NCBI RefSeq assembly: GCF_001540865.1
Contig: NC_033625.1
Coordinates: 8,140,728 to 8,204,727 of the forward strand
Length of the DNA: 64,000 nt
Direction of reading: 5' to 3'
Source: Ananas comosus
Lineage: Eukaryota > Streptophyta > Magnoliopsida > Poales > Bromeliaceae
The number at the start of each line of letters is the position of its first letter. Positions within the stretch are counted from its first letter, which is position 1. Shown here piece after piece: positions 46,191-57,155 of this stretch. The position numbers were made by a program, and so were the translations under genes. The notes beneath the pieces were generated by a model, which saw only the letters and a list, made by a program, of their open reading frames with translations, had not been told where the DNA came from and searched no databases.

Positions 46191-46857
46191 TAAATTACAG
46201 AAAACCCCCTTGTCAATACCCGCTTTTTCACTTCCTCCCCTGTCATTTAAAAACCTACACTTTGCCCCCTTGAAAAATGAGAAATGTTCACTTTGGCCCC
46301 CCGCCGTCAGTATTCCGTTAGGGTTCCATTTATATTCTATTATTATATATTTTTTATATCCAAAATACCCTCTCCTCTCTGCCGCCTTCTTCCTCGCTGC
46401 CCTAAACCGCCGCCTCGCCCTACACCGCCGCCTCGCCCTCTTCCGCTGCCTCACCCTCGCCCACCCCTCTATTCGCGTCCATACACATGCTCTCGTGCTC
46501 ATTCGCTGTCTCGCTCTCGCCCTCGCACACCTCTCCATCCATGCCCACTCCGATCTCCTCCCTATCGTCACCGAAATGGAGGGGCAACGCGAATGCAGGA
46601 AGAGCGGGGGAGCATGTGGAGGAAAATAGAGTCGAAGCTGCGGTTGAGCGAGGCGCGAAGAACGGAAGAGGAGGGGCGACAGCTGAGCGAGGTTGGGGGA
46701 GAACACGAAGATGGTGAGGGCATTTTGGTCATTTTGTCACGGTGTACCCCCCTGTGAACATTTCTCATTTTTCAAGGGGGCAAAGTATATGTTTTTCAAT
46801 GACAGGGAAGAAAAGTGAAAAAGCGGGTATTAACAGGGGGGTTTTCGTAATTTAGCC
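46191..46857. mobile_element. TIR element with about 110-bp arms and GC-rich core
   Basis: Left GCTAAATTACAGAAAACCCC; right complement (GGGGTTTTCGTAATTTAGCC). The arms stay complementary through GCCCCCTTGAAAAATGAGAA. The core, 46380-46720, is GC-rich with overlapping open frames of 139-185 codons in Arg/Ser/Pro/His-rich composition. This could be low-complexity or a captured host fragment. The flanks are (TA)n, so the target duplication is hidden. Confidence 0.7.
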
Positions 46858-46867
46858 ATATATATAT

Positions 46868-47120
46868 AGAGTAGAGCTATTATGCTATCTGAAGCATAAA
46901 GTGGTTGGTGCTTCCGATTTTTTAGCACTTAGATCAACCCCATTGATCATTTCTAACCATTGGATTAATATTATTAACCAATGGGGACCACTCAACCCTA
47001 GAGGAGCCACTCAACCTTAAGGGGACTGCTATCATCCCAATCGTAAAATCTTTGATACAAGGGCTAAAAAGTCGGAAGCACCAACTACTTTATGCTTTCG
47101 ATAGCATAGTAGCTCTACAC
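46868..47120. mobile_element. TIR element, family M1 copy 2
   Basis: AGAGTAGAGCTATTATGCTA on the left; AGCATAGTAGCTCTAC on the right. Inverted internal order relative to 12473-12704. Bounded by (TA)n on both sides. Confidence 0.8.
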
Positions 47121-47133
47121 TATATATATATAT

Positions 47134-47424
47134 ATAGAACTAGGCTAATATACCATTAATAGCACCAAGTCATTGGTCATACTCTATCTCGAAATATAAC
47201 GAGACTACTAATAATCAGAGTAACTCCTTCTATATAGGGATTCAGTTATAAAGGATAGAAAAAGGAGAAAATTTGTTAAGAGAGTAGATCTCCTAAAAAC
47301 CCTCCCAAAGAGAAGCTAACGTACTTATTCCTAAATCAACCATCAGACCATCTATGAGAATCTGAGTAAAACTAACCCATGTTTTAAGAACCCCTATAGT
47401 CATGTATAGTACATTCCCTACAAG

Positions 47425-47461
<37 letters not shown>

Positions 47462-47660
47462 AGGCCGATTATACGATAATTATCGTGTTTCGTGAACCAC
47501 GATGGTTCAAAAGGCGGCAATCTAGATGGGAAAGCTAGTAAAAGTGGGCAATCTAGTACGATAAGTTGGTTGGTTGGTGGGTGAGTTGGGATCATCCGGG
47601 TGTAGTAGGATTGGCGTGTAGAAAAATAAGTTACCGGTTTTTGAACTATCANTTAATTAT
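47134..47660. other. Fragmentary M2 text around (TA)n
   Basis: AGAACTAGGCTAATATACCA at 47134 starts an M2 copy that is lost after about 50 bp. After (TA)n at 47427-47457, M2-like words (TTGGTTGGTTGGTGGGTGAG, GATCATCC) appear at 47560-47630. A single N is at 47652. Confidence 0.4.
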
Positions 47661-47789
47661 ATTTTTATAGAGTTTAGGTTATTGTGGCATATTTGCTGGC
47701 TCATAAGATCAAGCCAAGAAAACATATATTTATTTTGTATTTTGAGCTATTAAATCTTTTTTATATCAAATTCTATATAATGCTCTAAA

Positions 47790-47945
47790 TTTTTTTTTTT
47801 TTTGAGAAAGAAAGGTAACATGCTATCTGCTTCGTTTATTTTTTTTGTCAAAAATAAACTTAGCTGGAAATGTGAACTTAGGGTCTCAGATACTTACCAC
47901 GAAACCCTTTGCCACTTGCTCTAGAAATGGTCAGTAAATAAATAT
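47790..47945 (-). mobile_element. SINE, minus orientation
   Basis: Poly(T) at 47790-47803, then GGTAACATGCTATCTGC, AAATAAACTTAGCTGG, a B-box-like GAACTTAGGGTCTCAG, and an A-box-like part in CCTTTGCCACTTGCTCTAG. It is the reverse complement of the SINE consensus at 10732. Confidence 0.75.
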
Positions 47946-47999
47946 AAAAATTAAACTATAGATTGTATGATGTAAAGAATTTTAAGTGGCTTGTTTAGG

Positions 48000-48145
48000 A
48001 ATCGACCTTGCTTGACTCAAAGTTAGGGTTGCTCGAGTTCGGCCCAAATTAATTTCAAGCTAAGGTTGAGCCTAAATTAAAATTTTAGCTTCGAAATTAA
48101 TTTCAAGCAGAATTTGAGCGCTAAGTCGTTTCTAGCCCTACACCA
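48000..48145. mobile_element. Degenerate hAT-like MITE fragment
   Basis: GGGTTGCTCGAGTTCGGCCC on the left and TTCTAGCCCTA on the right, with AATTTCAAGC words shared with 32948-33093. The ends are worn. Confidence 0.35.
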
Positions 48146-48890
48146 ACATACTATGAGATTTTATTTGACTAATTTGACTTATATTAAAAAGAATGATCTA
48201 AATGTCACAAGTTTGTGCCCAATCACAGTTTAATCCAGTGCTTTAAAAACCGTTCCCATCCAGCCGGTTGCATCGATTGGACCGTGAACTAATCGCTCTA
48301 AATGTCTACGTCAATCCGAAAAATTGTATTGCTCAACATACCATGTTGAATCATCCAAACCAACCGTTCGACTAATAAATTGGTAAACTGCTTGGATTCG
48401 TATCAAACTAGCAGAGTTTTTTTTTATTTATTATTAATGTTTGATTCAACGGTCCAAAATATTAGAATTCAGTATAAATGAGATTTCAGTTTCTCAATCC
48501 TTATAGTTGTTGTCGGCGTGATTGAACTAAGTTTCTTGGAATGACTCTATTTATTAATTTCACAATTTAATTGTTATTTTTTTAAGCATGAGAAAAATAA
48601 AATAAAATATAAACTATTTAATAATCGCGTGGTGGAACCAGGTCAACATAAGTTTTGGTGCCTCTAAAAGGAAGCACGTGTCACTACCACTCGCCAAAGG
48701 CTGACATCCGTACAACAAGGGCAGTATTATAATTTTAGTCCACGGATAAATTTATGAATTGGTAGGAGTTTACAAATTTATTTCAACTTTTAGTATTAAA
48801 AAAATTAACAAGACAAGAAATAGTTATTAGTCCTTAGATAAGAGGGTGTAAGATGTACATTTCTTCTCAGAGCAGATGTATAGCGGTGCT

Positions 48891-48923
<33 letters not shown>

Positions 48924-48941
48924 CGTAATTACACTTTAATC
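48146..48941. other. Intergenic, nothing recognised
   Basis: AT-rich, with a (TA)n run at 48892-48918. No gene or RNA recognised. Confidence 0.4.
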
Positions 48942-49280
48942 TGTCACGCCCCGGGGTCCCTTTTAGTTGGAAACACAGGGAAAAGCGTTCAAATTTTTTT
49001 TTTTTTTGAAAACCTGACCCCAGAGTATGCCAGATCCCGCCACAAATGCAGAGAATCTACTGTTTACACGGACAGAGTCTCCCCTGTATTGCACAGCGTC
49101 GCACAAGTACAAGGTACAAACAGGATAACAACCACAACAACTAGATGAATATAAAAGACAGCTATACATTCATACATTCACCATTCACATCACAGTTTTA
49201 CATTCAATATTTAAACAAAAAATCCACAGTAAACCTTTTAAAAAGGTTTCTAAACCCTCGTGGTAGTATTCTTAAAATAT
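48942..49280. mobile_element. LTR fragment starting TGTCACGCCCCGG
   Basis: TGTCACGCCCCGGGGTCCC is a typical plant gypsy LTR start. The text continues about 330 bp and then fades into TA-rich DNA, so it is a truncated LTR. The start is similar to the complemented end of the solo LTRs (TGTCACGCCC). Confidence 0.5.
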
Positions 49281-49357
49281 ATAATTATATATACTATAAT
49301 ATATATATTATAATATATATATATAATATATACTATATATAATATACTGAGTGCAAG

Positions 49358-50045
49358 TAGGGGTGAACTGGCCTGGCCTACAACAAGGCCCGCTCGATGG
49401 GCCATAGTTTGGGCCGGGCTTTGGGTATTAAAAACTTAACTTTTTGGGTCGGGCCGGGCTTCAAAATTTAGGCCTGAAAAATTTTTAGGGCCAATTGGGC
49501 ATGTCCAAGCACGGCCCGCCACAAAGAGCCAAAAGACCCCGATAATACATTATAATTATTAAAATTAAAATATTAAAATTTAATTAATATATAATAATTT
49601 TATTTTAAAAGAATAAATATATAATATATCATATAATAGTATATAGTGTTATTAATGGTATATACTTTTATATATATATATATATATATATTATAATATA
49701 TATAGTATATTATATATGAGGATATATTATATATTAACAAATATTTAGTTCTCTATTAGATATATTAAATAGTATATATATATACATTATAATTATACAT
49801 ATCTATGAGTAAATATATGGTACATAAATTATTATACAAATAAAATATTTATGTATTATATTGATAAATATAAAAAATGGGCCTTCTCACAGAAGCCCAA
49901 TGGGTATTGGCCATTGAGCTTGGACTTCGCCGGGCCTTAATTTTCAAACAAAATTGGATAAAAGCCGAACCCAAAGCCCAACATTTTCTTTGGGCCGGGC
50001 TTGGGCAAAGTATGACCCGACCCAAGCCCGCCCAGTTCACCCCTC
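49358..50045. mobile_element. Non-autonomous hAT-like element, 688 bp
   Basis: Flanked by a perfect 8-bp duplication AGTGCAAG (49350-49357 and 50046-50053). The ends TAGGGGTGAACTGG and the complement of CCAGTTCACCCCTC give a 13-bp terminal inverted repeat. The subterminal parts are rich in GGGCCGGGC words and the core is (TA)-rich. The 8-bp duplication and short inverted ends fit the hAT superfamily. No transposase frame. Confidence 0.85.
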
Positions 50046-50053
50046 AGTGCAAG

Positions 50054-50650
50054 TCCGGCACGTGTTCTTTTGGACCGAAGCGGCCACAATGTGCCAAACA
50101 CGGCACGAATTCAATTCCGAACTGGACCAGGCCACATGGCCCAGCACGGTCCTGGACCGTTATCAATTATTTTTTACCATTCACCATTGAATTTATAACA
50201 AATATATAGTTTTTTCATAAAATAAATACCTTTTAGATAAATTTTTAAAAATGTGATTACCTTAAATTAATAATAAATTTTAAAAATAAAAAAATAAAAA
50301 AAATAAAAAACCGGTCGGGCCGATTAATAGGCCGGATCCCAAACGGACACGGCCGCACCCTACCCTATGGTCCGGTACGGCCTGCAGTCATACCGGGCAG
50401 GGCCGGCCTACGGGCGCCCGACCAGTTTTCGGAGTGGGCTGGGCTGGCCTGTCCTTATTTGGAGATTCTGGGTTGGAAGCCTAAAAGACTAAAAGAGAGA
50501 GTTTCCTTTTTCTATAAAAAAAAAACAAAAGCAGGGTTTATAGACTTTATCGACTGTAGAGTGCCAAATAGAGTAATTTTTTTACTTCCTTCCAAACAAA
50601 GTAAAGCTTATTTGAATCAAGCACGTCGTAAGAAGAATCCGACCCGTCAC
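50054..50650. other. Upstream region of the DUF26 gene, GGCC-rich remnant
   Basis: 50054-50455 contains GGCCGG/GGCACG words and looks like part of an older hAT-like element into which 49358-50045 inserted. 50456-50650 is ordinary promoter-length sequence without a specific motif I can name. Confidence 0.35.
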
Positions 50651-50658
50651 CCAATCCA

Positions 50659-50666
50659 TTATAAAG
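50659..50666 (+). promoter_or_regulatory. Candidate TATA box of the DUF26 gene
   Basis: TTATAAAG lies 50-78 bp upstream of the candidate start codons at 50716 and 50737, a plausible plant TATA position. Confidence 0.4.
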
Positions 50667-50736
50667 TCTTTGTTAAGACATGCTCATACACGCATACATG
50701 CGGTGCAGGGCAGCCATGACGACGGTGCAGCCCAAT

Positions 50737-51543
50737 ATGCCGGCAGCCATCTCCCTCCTCCTCCGGCTGTTCCTCCTCCTCCCTCTCTCCTCGACGGCGG
50801 CGGCGGCGGCCGACAGCTGGGACTCTTCCTTGGTGTACGCCGGCTGCTCGGCGGCGACGTTCCCTGCGGAGTCGGCCGCCCAGCTCGACCTGGACTCCCT
50901 CCTCTCGTCCCTCGCCAACTCCGCCGCCCTCTCCCCCTACTCGTCCTTCACCTCCTCCTCCGTGTCGGGGCTCTACCAGTGCGGCGGCGACCTCCCCCTC
51001 CCCTCCTGCGCCGCCTGCGTCCGCGCCGCCATCCAGCGCCTCTCCTCCCTCTGCCCCTCCGCCGCCGCCGCCGCCGCCCAGCTCCGCCCCTGCCTCCTCC
51101 GCTACTCCAACGACTCCTCCTTCCTCGGCCGCCCCGACACCTCCCTCGCCTTCCGCCGCTGCGGGCCCCCCTCCCCCTCCTCCGCCGCCGCCGACCGCCA
51201 GGCCGCGCTCTCCGCCCTCTCGGCCCCGCCGGGCGCGCCCTTCCGCTCCGCCGCCGCGGGGGCCGTGCGCGGGGCGGCGCAGTGCGCGGGCGACATCGGC
51301 GCCGCCCAGTGCGGGGACTGCGTCGCCGAGGCCGTCGCGCGCCTCACGGCCGAGTGCGGCGGCGCCGGCGCCGCGTCCGGGGACGTCTATCTGGGCAAGT
51401 GCTACGCCAGGTTTTGGCCCGCGGGGGAAGAGGGGTCTCAACCATCATCCTGCGCTCACCGTCGGAGGACCCGATCCGCGGACCTGTGGGCGCTTTTCTC
51501 CCTCGTCGTCGTGGTGGTGGTGGTCGCGGTGTCCAAAGCTTAA
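50737..51543 (+). CDS. Double-DUF26 (Gnk2-type) secreted/membrane protein, PDLP-like
   Basis: An open frame runs from 50680 (287 codons). The start at 50737 (268 aa) best exposes a signal peptide (MPAAISLLLRLFLLLPLSS), and 50716 is an alternative. In 287-aa numbering, two DUF26 domains follow. The first is about 45-161 with C101-x8-C110-x2-C113, and the second about 175-241 with C202-x8-C211-x2-C214. Residues 268-283 are a hydrophobic run (LWALFSLVVVVVVVAV) and the tail is four or so residues. This order (signal, two DUF26, one helix, short tail) is that of plasmodesmata-located proteins, which regulate cell-to-cell channels. Secreted cysteine-rich repeat proteins without the helix are the alternative. 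Oddities: a linker of Arg/Ser after C241 is shorter and more basic than usual, and a possible splice donor (CAG|GTTTTGG at 51410) leaves open that the true C-terminus lies in a later exon. GC content is extreme, with Ala/Ser-rich insertions. It has no visible kinase domain. Confidence 0.8.
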   Translation: MPAAISLLLRLFLLLPLSSTAAAAADSWDSSLVYAGCSAATFPAESAAQLDLDSLLSSLANSAALSPYSSFTSSSVSGLYQCGGDLPLPSCAACVRAAIQRLSSLCPSAAAAAAQLRPCLLRYSNDSSFLGRPDTSLAFRRCGPPSPSSAAADRQAALSALSAPPGAPFRSAAAGAVRGAAQCAGDIGAAQCGDCVAEAVARLTAECGGAGAASGDVYLGKCYARFWPAGEEGSQPSSCAHRRRTRSADLWALFSLVVVVVVVAVSKA

Positions 51544-52004
51544 CTAAAGCGGGCTCGTGGGGATTCGTGAAAGTGTCAAAGGAAGGAGCGCGAAGCGAGC
51601 CGAAAGTGGTTCCCGGGGTTTTAGCTGTGGCTTGTTTTTGTGGCACTCTAGCGTTGGATTGTGTTGTTTTGTATGGGCTTGCACACTACACACGACCTTT
51701 TGCTACTTTTTTCACTTTTAACTACTAAAACCCAAAAAATGCTTGTACATGCAGGTTTTGCTGTATATGTGCTTGTATAATCTTTTCGTACTTTTATTTA
51801 AAAATATAAAAGGTTCTGCTTGCTTTATAGTAATACGAGAAAGTTAGGTTTCTATGTATTATTATCTATATATATTGTTTTATCCGGCAATTACTTATAT
51901 ATTCATGAAAAATTTTTAACTTTCTGATTTATTATTTTTAAAATAATAATATTTTAAAAAAAATTTATATATTTTAATCTATTTTAAATATATTTTTAAA
52001 GTTA
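51544..52004. other. 3' flank of the DUF26 gene
   Basis: Composition drops from GC-rich to AT-rich after about 51740. No second gene. TATAAAAGG and AT-rich hexamers near 51790-51830 may include a poly(A) signal. Confidence 0.4.
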
Positions 52005-52436
52005 AATTCTATTAGCAATAACTGTTAGCTCTATAAAATTACTATTTTGCCTTTTTAAATATACTCTTTTAGCATCACTGATTTTTCTTATTTTTTCTTA
52101 AGTTAGGAGCAAAAAAGTATTTTGATTTTGATCTTTTCAAATATATGCTACTACCTTTGTCAACATTCTTATTTGCTCTTAATTTAAGGGCAAAAGAGGC
52201 ATTTTGATTTTTTTTTAACTATAATAGATATTTAACTCACGTTTAACTCAAATTAACTTAACGAGTAGTAACTGTAAGAGTATTTTGGAATAATAGAGGA
52301 ACATATGAGGGGTATATTGGAAAGAGGTGTCTTGAAATAACGGAGGAATATATGAGGGGTATATTGTGAAAGAAAAAAATGTAGGGATAAATAAGATATT
52401 TCCAAAGTTTTGAAAAGTATATAGGTAATTATCCCT
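52005..52436. mobile_element. MITE family A copy 3 (inverted)
   Basis: Inverted relative to 11933-12413. TATGAGGGGTATATTG and TTGAAAAGTATATAGG at the right end correspond to the complement of that copy's left end. A GGAACATATGAGGGGTATAT-type unit is locally duplicated (52297-52322 and 52344-52367). Confidence 0.65.
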
Positions 52437-52580
52437 TAACTTATTATGTGTCAGTGGTGCTTGATATATCTTTATAGGTATGTAAAATAACAATAAAAGT
52501 AAATACATATCAAAATTCAAAATGATAAACAAAATAAAATAATTCACAGAGCGTCATACAGAAGAAATATTTGATCAATT

Positions 52581-52913
52581 TGCGGAAGCGAAAAGCCCGG
52601 CTATAATCTAAACATCACCAACTGAACTCGGGTAACTTTGGTTTCTCCTCCTATCTCAGACACTCTCCTTTCTGGTATAGAACCGATGGTAATTTTTCAC
52701 CTGAATGCACAAGAGAAAGTGGTAGGACTAATATCTCCTTTATATAGAGTCTAGATTAACTTTTCATCAAAATTTGATTAGAATTCTATTAAATTTAAAT
52801 AGATAAAAAATGGATAAGATATATCATATCAAGTAGTTCTATATCTATTAGAATTAATCGTAAATCTAAATTTAAATATGATTAATTAGATCACAATTAT
52901 GAAAATTCTAACA
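52581..52913 (-). mobile_element. Probable 3' LTR of the copia element
   Basis: On the minus strand it begins TGTTAGAATTTTCATAATTG and is directly preceded by a purine tract GAGCCAAGTGGGAGT, a good polypurine tract. A likely end is TTCGCTTCCGCA at 52581. Length about 333 bp. The 5' LTR is not in the window. Confidence 0.55.
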
Positions 52914-54700
52914 ACTCCCACTTGGCTCATATTAATCATATTTCATGAACGAATTTTTTATTCTCCAAACTTTATTACGCATTATTGAAAAATTTATAGT
53001 CAAATATCTTAAAACTTACTTAATCTTTAATTCAAACTTAAAGATTATAATGATAGGAACTATGGCGATCTATCTCTTTATATTGAAAAATTTTATTTTA
53101 TAATTACCATATCATCTTCATCTCCTAATCAAGTACTGTATATGGCATAACTTAATGAATGAACTGAAAACTATATATTCATTCGTTATCAGACAAAACT
53201 TTATATCTATTAAATGGTCCAACACAGCTATATTAAAATTTTAACTTTAATGAAAGAAGGTAAAATGCTGTAATCTTATACATCAAAAGAACTAACCAAA
53301 CCTATACAACTAACATGATCTGTATATGACCCAGGTGCGCGCCAGCCCCTTGGTCATTCGGTCTGCAATCATACATTTGGTACTGATGTATTTAATTGTA
53401 ATATAACCATCCTCTATCTTCTCTCTTACAATATGATATATAGCGTCCAAGTGTTTACATTCTGCTGTAATCTTATTGTTATTGGCAAAGAAAACTGCAG
53501 TTGAATTATCACAAAAAATTCTTATTGGACGAGCAATGGAGTCCACAATTTTTAAGTCTGTGACAAAATTCATAAGCCAAATAGTCAGTGATGTAGTCTC
53601 GTAACATGCAATGTACTCTAAAGCCATGGTCGAAAGGGCAGTAACACTTTGTTTACTGCTCTTCCATAAAATCGCTTCACCAGTAAGTGGAAAAATATAC
53701 CCAGCCGTAAACTTTCTAGTATCTGAGCATTTAGCAAAATCAGAGTTCGAGTATTCGATCAGCTCTAAATGATCTGATCTCCTATATATCAGCATATGAT
53801 TAAATGTTCTCTTCAAGTACCTTATAACCTTGTTAGCAGCCTTCTAATGCTTCATATCTTGATTATTTTGATGCATGCCAAGTAATCCAACGGCAAAAGC
53901 AATATTTGTTTGTGTGCACATCTGTGCATACATAAGGCTGCCAACTGCAGAGGCATACGATATATTTTTCATCTGTTCAATTTTTAATTGATTTTTGGAA
54001 CATTAAAAAGCATTAAACTTATCCCCTTTCTGGACAGGAGTAACACTGAGTTTATAATTATACATTTTAAAATTTTTCAAAACTTTCTTTATGTATGCCT
54101 TTTGAAATAGACCAAGTAAACTTTTATGCCTATCTCTTTTAATTTCAATAGCAAGAACATATAAGGCTTCACCTAAATCTTTCATTTCAAAACTTTGAAA
54201 TTTTTTTTTTTAGTATTATGTAATTATTACTAAGAAACAACATATTATCAAAATAAAGGATTAAGAAAATTATTTTACTTTTACTAACCTTCAGATAAAT
54301 ATATTGATCAACAAAATTTTCTTTAAAACCAAAGGTCAAAATAATTTGTTTAAACTTTAAATACCACTGTTGGGAGTCCTGTTTTAGTCCACATGTTAAT
54401 TTCTTTAGTTTGCACACTAAGTGCTCCTTTTCTTTTTGCGAGATATATACCTCTTCATAGAGGTTCCCATTTTAAAAAGCAGTTTTAACATCCATCTAAT
54501 ATAACTCGAAATCAAAATAAGCAATTAGAGATAATAACACGAAATGATTCCTTTCTGGATACTAGAGAGAAAGTCTCTTTATTGTCAATGCCTTCTTTCT
54601 GAGTAAACCCATTTGCCACAAGATAGGTCTTATATCTCTTTGGTCTTATATCTCTTTATGTTACCTTTAGATTTTTATTTAGTTTTATAAACTCACTTGC
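52914..54700 (-). pseudogene. Ty1-copia pol remnant, reverse transcriptase to RNase H
   Basis: Minus-strand fragments read in order. 54187-54417: CKLKKLTCGLKQ and the polymerase site as LYFDNML instead of the usual YVDD. 54003-54185: MKDLGEALYVLAIEI and LFQKAYIKKVLKNF. 53817-54002: YASAVGSLMYAQMCT, with a stop where Trp is usual in DH(W)KAA. 53310-53816: RNase H with YSNSDFAKC, SVTALSTMALEYIA, IFCDNSTAVFFANN, and the C-terminal HIVREKI region. Frame breaks and stops make it non-functional. The remaining 5' part lies beyond the nested solo LTR at 57156-57660. Confidence 0.85.
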
Positions 54701-57150
54701 TGTAGCACACTGAACTTTAGCAAATTGCAAGGTTCCAGTATTAGAATAGTGCTTTGAGCTATTCCGGATGTTGTTGAGGGTTGTGGACTAAGTACCAACC
54801 TAATTCTCGCGTGTTATTAGGCGAGAGTAAGTACTTAGCACTAAAACCTTCAAAGTGCAGGTTTTGGGGTGCTGGGTATCAGCACCACAGAGGGGTACCG
54901 GAACCCCGACGCATAACCGAGAGGGCTGCTCTCGGGTTTGAGCTCTGGGAGGCTGAGTACCGGTACTGGAGCCTGATACCGGTACTGCATCGAGCAGGTA
55001 CCGATACACTGCAAGCTGCTCGCTTGACAGAGATTCGGGTTACGCAAGTCTATTTGCTGGGTACCGGTACTCCTGCCCGAGTACCGGTATGCAGTGCAAT
55101 TTGCAGACTGCTTATTTTTTAGGGGCTTTTTGGGGATTGTACACTTTTATAAATACCCCAACACCCCCATGAGGGCTCTTTTGAGCCTTAAAGCAGTGAA
55201 AAAGAAGGTGAGTGTTCCCCCCTTCCTCTCTCTAGATTCTCCACATAGATAGATGGATTTTTGAGGATTGATCACTAAATTCTTCTCCGTTTTGCTTGGT
55301 GATGGTTCTTCCACCTTGGAACCTTGGAGAAGCCTTAGAGTTGAAGTTTGGAGCTTGGTTGAGGAAAGATCTCCAACCCTAGTACCTTCCTAGCTTGGTT
55401 TGGAACTTAGAGAGAGGTTGTAGCATATATTGCTCCTTAGATTGTGTTTTGGAGAGGATTTTGGATGTTAACCTAGTTTTTAGAAAACTAGGGTTTAAAT
55501 TGGGGTTTCTCTTGGTAGAGTCTATGAGGCTAAACTGTTGGTTCTAATGCTTCCTTTTAGGTTGGATTTGAAGCATTCTAACCCCTTTTGAGAGTTTAGA
55601 AGGGTTTTACCTCATCGAAGGTATTTTCTACCTATTTATGGGTTGATTTTTGAGAAATTTCGTGGGGTGTTCGTTCGAAACCTCTAACCCTCTTGAAATT
55701 TTTGTTAGGAAGCTAGAAGGCTTGTAGACAACCTCGTTCGCGTAAACGAAAGGGTTTCGAGGAGTATCTGGTGGGTTTGATCTCACCGAAATGGGTGAAC
55801 TTCTCTTATGTCATTATCTTGGCTGTAAAATGAAAAATCATACATCTTTATGCTAGATAGAATATAAATGAATTTTTGAATGCCTAATATATACATGTTA
55901 TATGTCATGCTTTATATCCTCTATACAGTAGGGTGATAGTTATATATGGAACTTGCATGTGAAATGATAACCTTCATGCCATGTTAGAAAGCATGTTATA
56001 TTTAGTAAAATAACAAGCTTTTACATGCTTATAGACAAAGGACTTATGCTTGACATAGTGAATATGAATGTTATGTAGTGACACTTAACTTGGTAAATGG
56101 TTAAACCTTTACAATGTGACATAGAGATCGACTGTTGGGTCGCTAGTATTTGTACCATGTTTTAGACATGATGACTGAGGACTTGAGATGAATGATTATG
56201 CTTGCTTGCTATTGTGTTCATTCGCATATGCTTATGAGGGTCACTCCCTACAAGCTGGCACTCCGTAGTTGTCCTACGCGACATAAGCTCGCCCGTGTCG
56301 GATTGGGTGCCTACTGGTTCGCCGTAGGAAAGGCTCATTCCTAGAAGGGAAAATGTTGACTACCACATGGCCATTAGGCGACACATGCCGGACTACACTT
56401 GTGTAGGTCCTAGTTGGAATTGAACAATGACATTTAAAAGAATAATGTGACAATCACTACTAAATGTGCATATTAGTTGGACTCATTGGACATGCTTAGT
56501 GCATATTAGTTGGACTCATTGGACATGCTCATTCATGATAGAATAGCCGTATTACATGTTGAACATCATGCTAATTAGAGGTATAGTAGCTTAATAAATT
56601 AATACTTGCTCAATATCCATGTTATTTATTTAGTTATATTTATACTACTCATGCCTCTATGACCCACTGGTGTATTTCGCTGATATCGGCGGCTTACCAA
56701 TTAGGAACTATTGATTAATAGTTCTCATTCCTATTTTATTGATATTTTTGTTTATAGAGCCATCCGCACCAGGAGGGTTAGGGACCGCGGCAAAGGGGTC
56801 GATTGCGTTTAGCTAGACTAGCCGGGAGTATTTTGCTAGATGGTCATCTCTCTTTTTGTTCTTGTCGGAGAGGGATGTGTTGTACCCGTGTATAGAGACC
56901 ATCATTTTGTATCTAGTTGTATCTTATTTGATTCCTATTGTATGTATTACATTATGGATTATTATAGTTGTTAAGTTTTATTTTTCCTACTTGTGTTTAG
57001 AGATTAGTTGTATTCATGCTCTGATATTGTACTAGATGTTATTATATTCTCGTTTAATTATCGTTTTGTTGTAGATGCCTTATATGTTATAGGCATATGG
57101 CAGGTCTGGGCACGCACCGGGCAGGCTTCCGCTGGGTCCCGGGCGTGACA
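54701..57150 (+). mobile_element. Solo LTR, copy 2 (2450 bp), nested in copia pol
   Basis: Starts TGTAGCACACTGAACTTTAG, ends CCCGGGCGTGACA, flanked by a perfect 5-bp duplication CTTGC (54696-54700 and 57151-57155). Homologous to 42793-45855: shared GTGGGTTTGATCTCACCGAA and GCTCGCCCGTG, and the start and end. It has a TATA-like TATAAATACC at 55150 and an internal tandem repeat (GTGCATATTAGTTGGACTC at about 56466 and 56501). About 600 bp shorter than copy 1, through internal deletion. Confidence 0.85.
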
Positions 57151-57155
57151 CTTGC

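Noticed and set aside
46149..46757. Overlapping frames of 139-185 codons on both strands
   Set aside because: Arg/His/Ser/Pro-rich text in the GC-rich core of an inverted-repeat element; no recognised protein family.
50659..51441. 260-codon minus-strand and 352-codon plus-strand frames over the DUF26 gene
   Set aside because: Shadows of a very GC-rich gene in other frames. Only the 50680-51543 frame has the conserved cysteine motifs, signal peptide and hydrophobic segment.
54781..55122. 113-codon plus-strand frame
   Set aside because: Lies inside the start of a solo LTR; no retroelement protein motif.
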